Under the pieces are notes generated by a model. It worked only from the letters and a program-made list of their open reading frames with translations, was not told the origin of the DNA and made no database searches. This document shows, one piece after another, positions 63,716 through 64,000 of a DNA stretch of 64,000 bases (positions within the stretch are counted from its first letter, which is position 1; every line of letters begins with the position of its first letter). The DNA is from Nitrospira sp. CR1.1 (GTDB taxonomy: Bacteria; Nitrospirota; Nitrospiria; Nitrospirales; Nitrospiraceae). Where the stretch lies: the NCBI GenBank assembly GCA_014055465.1, contig WIAF01000004.1, positions 248,001 to 312,000 on the forward strand. The letters run 5' to 3'. The translations under genes were made by a program, and so were the position numbers.

Positions 63716-64000
63716 CTATTGTCCGCCCTGTGTCGACGCACGGCTGGCCGAGCCTTGCAGATCCATTTCAAACATGACCGGACTGTCTGGGTTTTTCGGG
63801 TCGATCCGCATCGGCATTCGGTCGGCCGCCAGTTTCACCAGCGGGACCGCCACAATGTGGGGAGCCTTCTCCGATGGATTCGAATGGAGCGCAATACGAA
63901 CACTCTTCGGCCGCTGGCTGGGAGCCACCTGGGCGAGGACGTCCTTGCCCATGAATCCGACCAGCATGCCGCTTCCATCCGCCAGCTTGTGAACTTCATA
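63716..64000 (-). CDS. Protein of unknown function, 5' part outside window
   Basis: The minus-strand frame is open to base 64000 (YEVHKLADGSGMLVGFMGKDVLAQV at the edge) and ends after SASRASTQGGQ at 63716, so 94 C-terminal residues are visible. They include strands (SVRIALHSNPSEKAPHIVAVPLVKL) and a DPKNPDSP turn. I do not recognise the family and cannot judge the length of the whole gene. It is convergent with the small exported-protein gene at 63269-63607. Confidence 0.6.
   Translation of the reverse strand, partial: YEVHKLADGSGMLVGFMGKDVLAQVAPSQRPKSVRIALHSNPSEKAPHIVAVPLVKLAADRMPMRIDPKNPDSPVMFEMDLQGSASRASTQGGQ

Overview
The window looks like a chromosomal segment of a GC-rich Gram-negative bacterium, most probably Nitrospira (phylum Nitrospirota). 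This rests on gene content (a giant multicopper oxidase, a phosphoketolase plus acetate kinase route, TonB/RND envelope genes and many small VOC, PRC-barrel and DUF proteins) and on two copies of a ~207-bp inverted-repeat-ended element of a kind I associate with Nitrospira genomes. The assignment is an inference; there is no rRNA or other marker here. I found no tRNA, rRNA or CRISPR array.

Layout. 1-7 kb is an accessory, partly decayed zone: a BNR-repeat protein cut by the left edge, YCII/DGPF and VOC proteins, a pseudogene broken by three TGA codons and a frameshift, three copies (one intact) of the 3' end of an ECF-like sigma factor gene, a methyltransferase, a truncated cupredoxin and a BrnT-type toxin-antitoxin pair behind a perfect palindrome. 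7-9.1 kb is a three-gene set (DUF59, NnrS-like membrane protein, hemerythrin) that fits nitric-oxide or Fe-S stress. 9.1-19.8 kb holds mostly small housekeeping or envelope genes (LemA with a DUF2207 protein, PRC-barrel, DUF5069, O-methyltransferase, GNAT, amine oxidase).

19.8-26.4 kb is the most unusual part. It is an apparent leftward operon encoding a TIR-like/deoxyribosyltransferase-like - TPR - SLOG-like protein, a patatin-like phospholipase, a WD40-caspase with an EF-hand-like loop after its catalytic cysteine, and a 116-aa protein of unknown function. It reads as a nucleotide-signal or NAD-linked conflict (suicide) system without a recognisable cyclase.

27-38.5 kb has secreted or envelope proteins (DUF4124-like, lytic transglycosylase, DUF3943), then the leftward ackA-xfp-HAD-aldo/keto reductase operon bracketed by the two repeat elements, then a DsbA-like oxidoreductase. 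38.6-53.3 kb is a metal-related regulon. A 1627-aa multicopper oxidase, whose copper motifs occur in permuted order, lies downstream of a strong sigma-54 promoter and a 15-bp palindrome. Next to it are an NtrC-type regulator and its sensor kinase, PepSY and DUF4198 proteins, a TonB-dependent receptor, a Com-like zinc-finger protein and TonB. The TonB receptor and tonB genes each follow a similar hairpin-plus-terminator leader. 53.5-61 kb is an mdtABC-type RND efflux operon. 61-64 kb holds a LysR regulator, a MOSC protein, a small secreted protein and a partial gene at the right edge.
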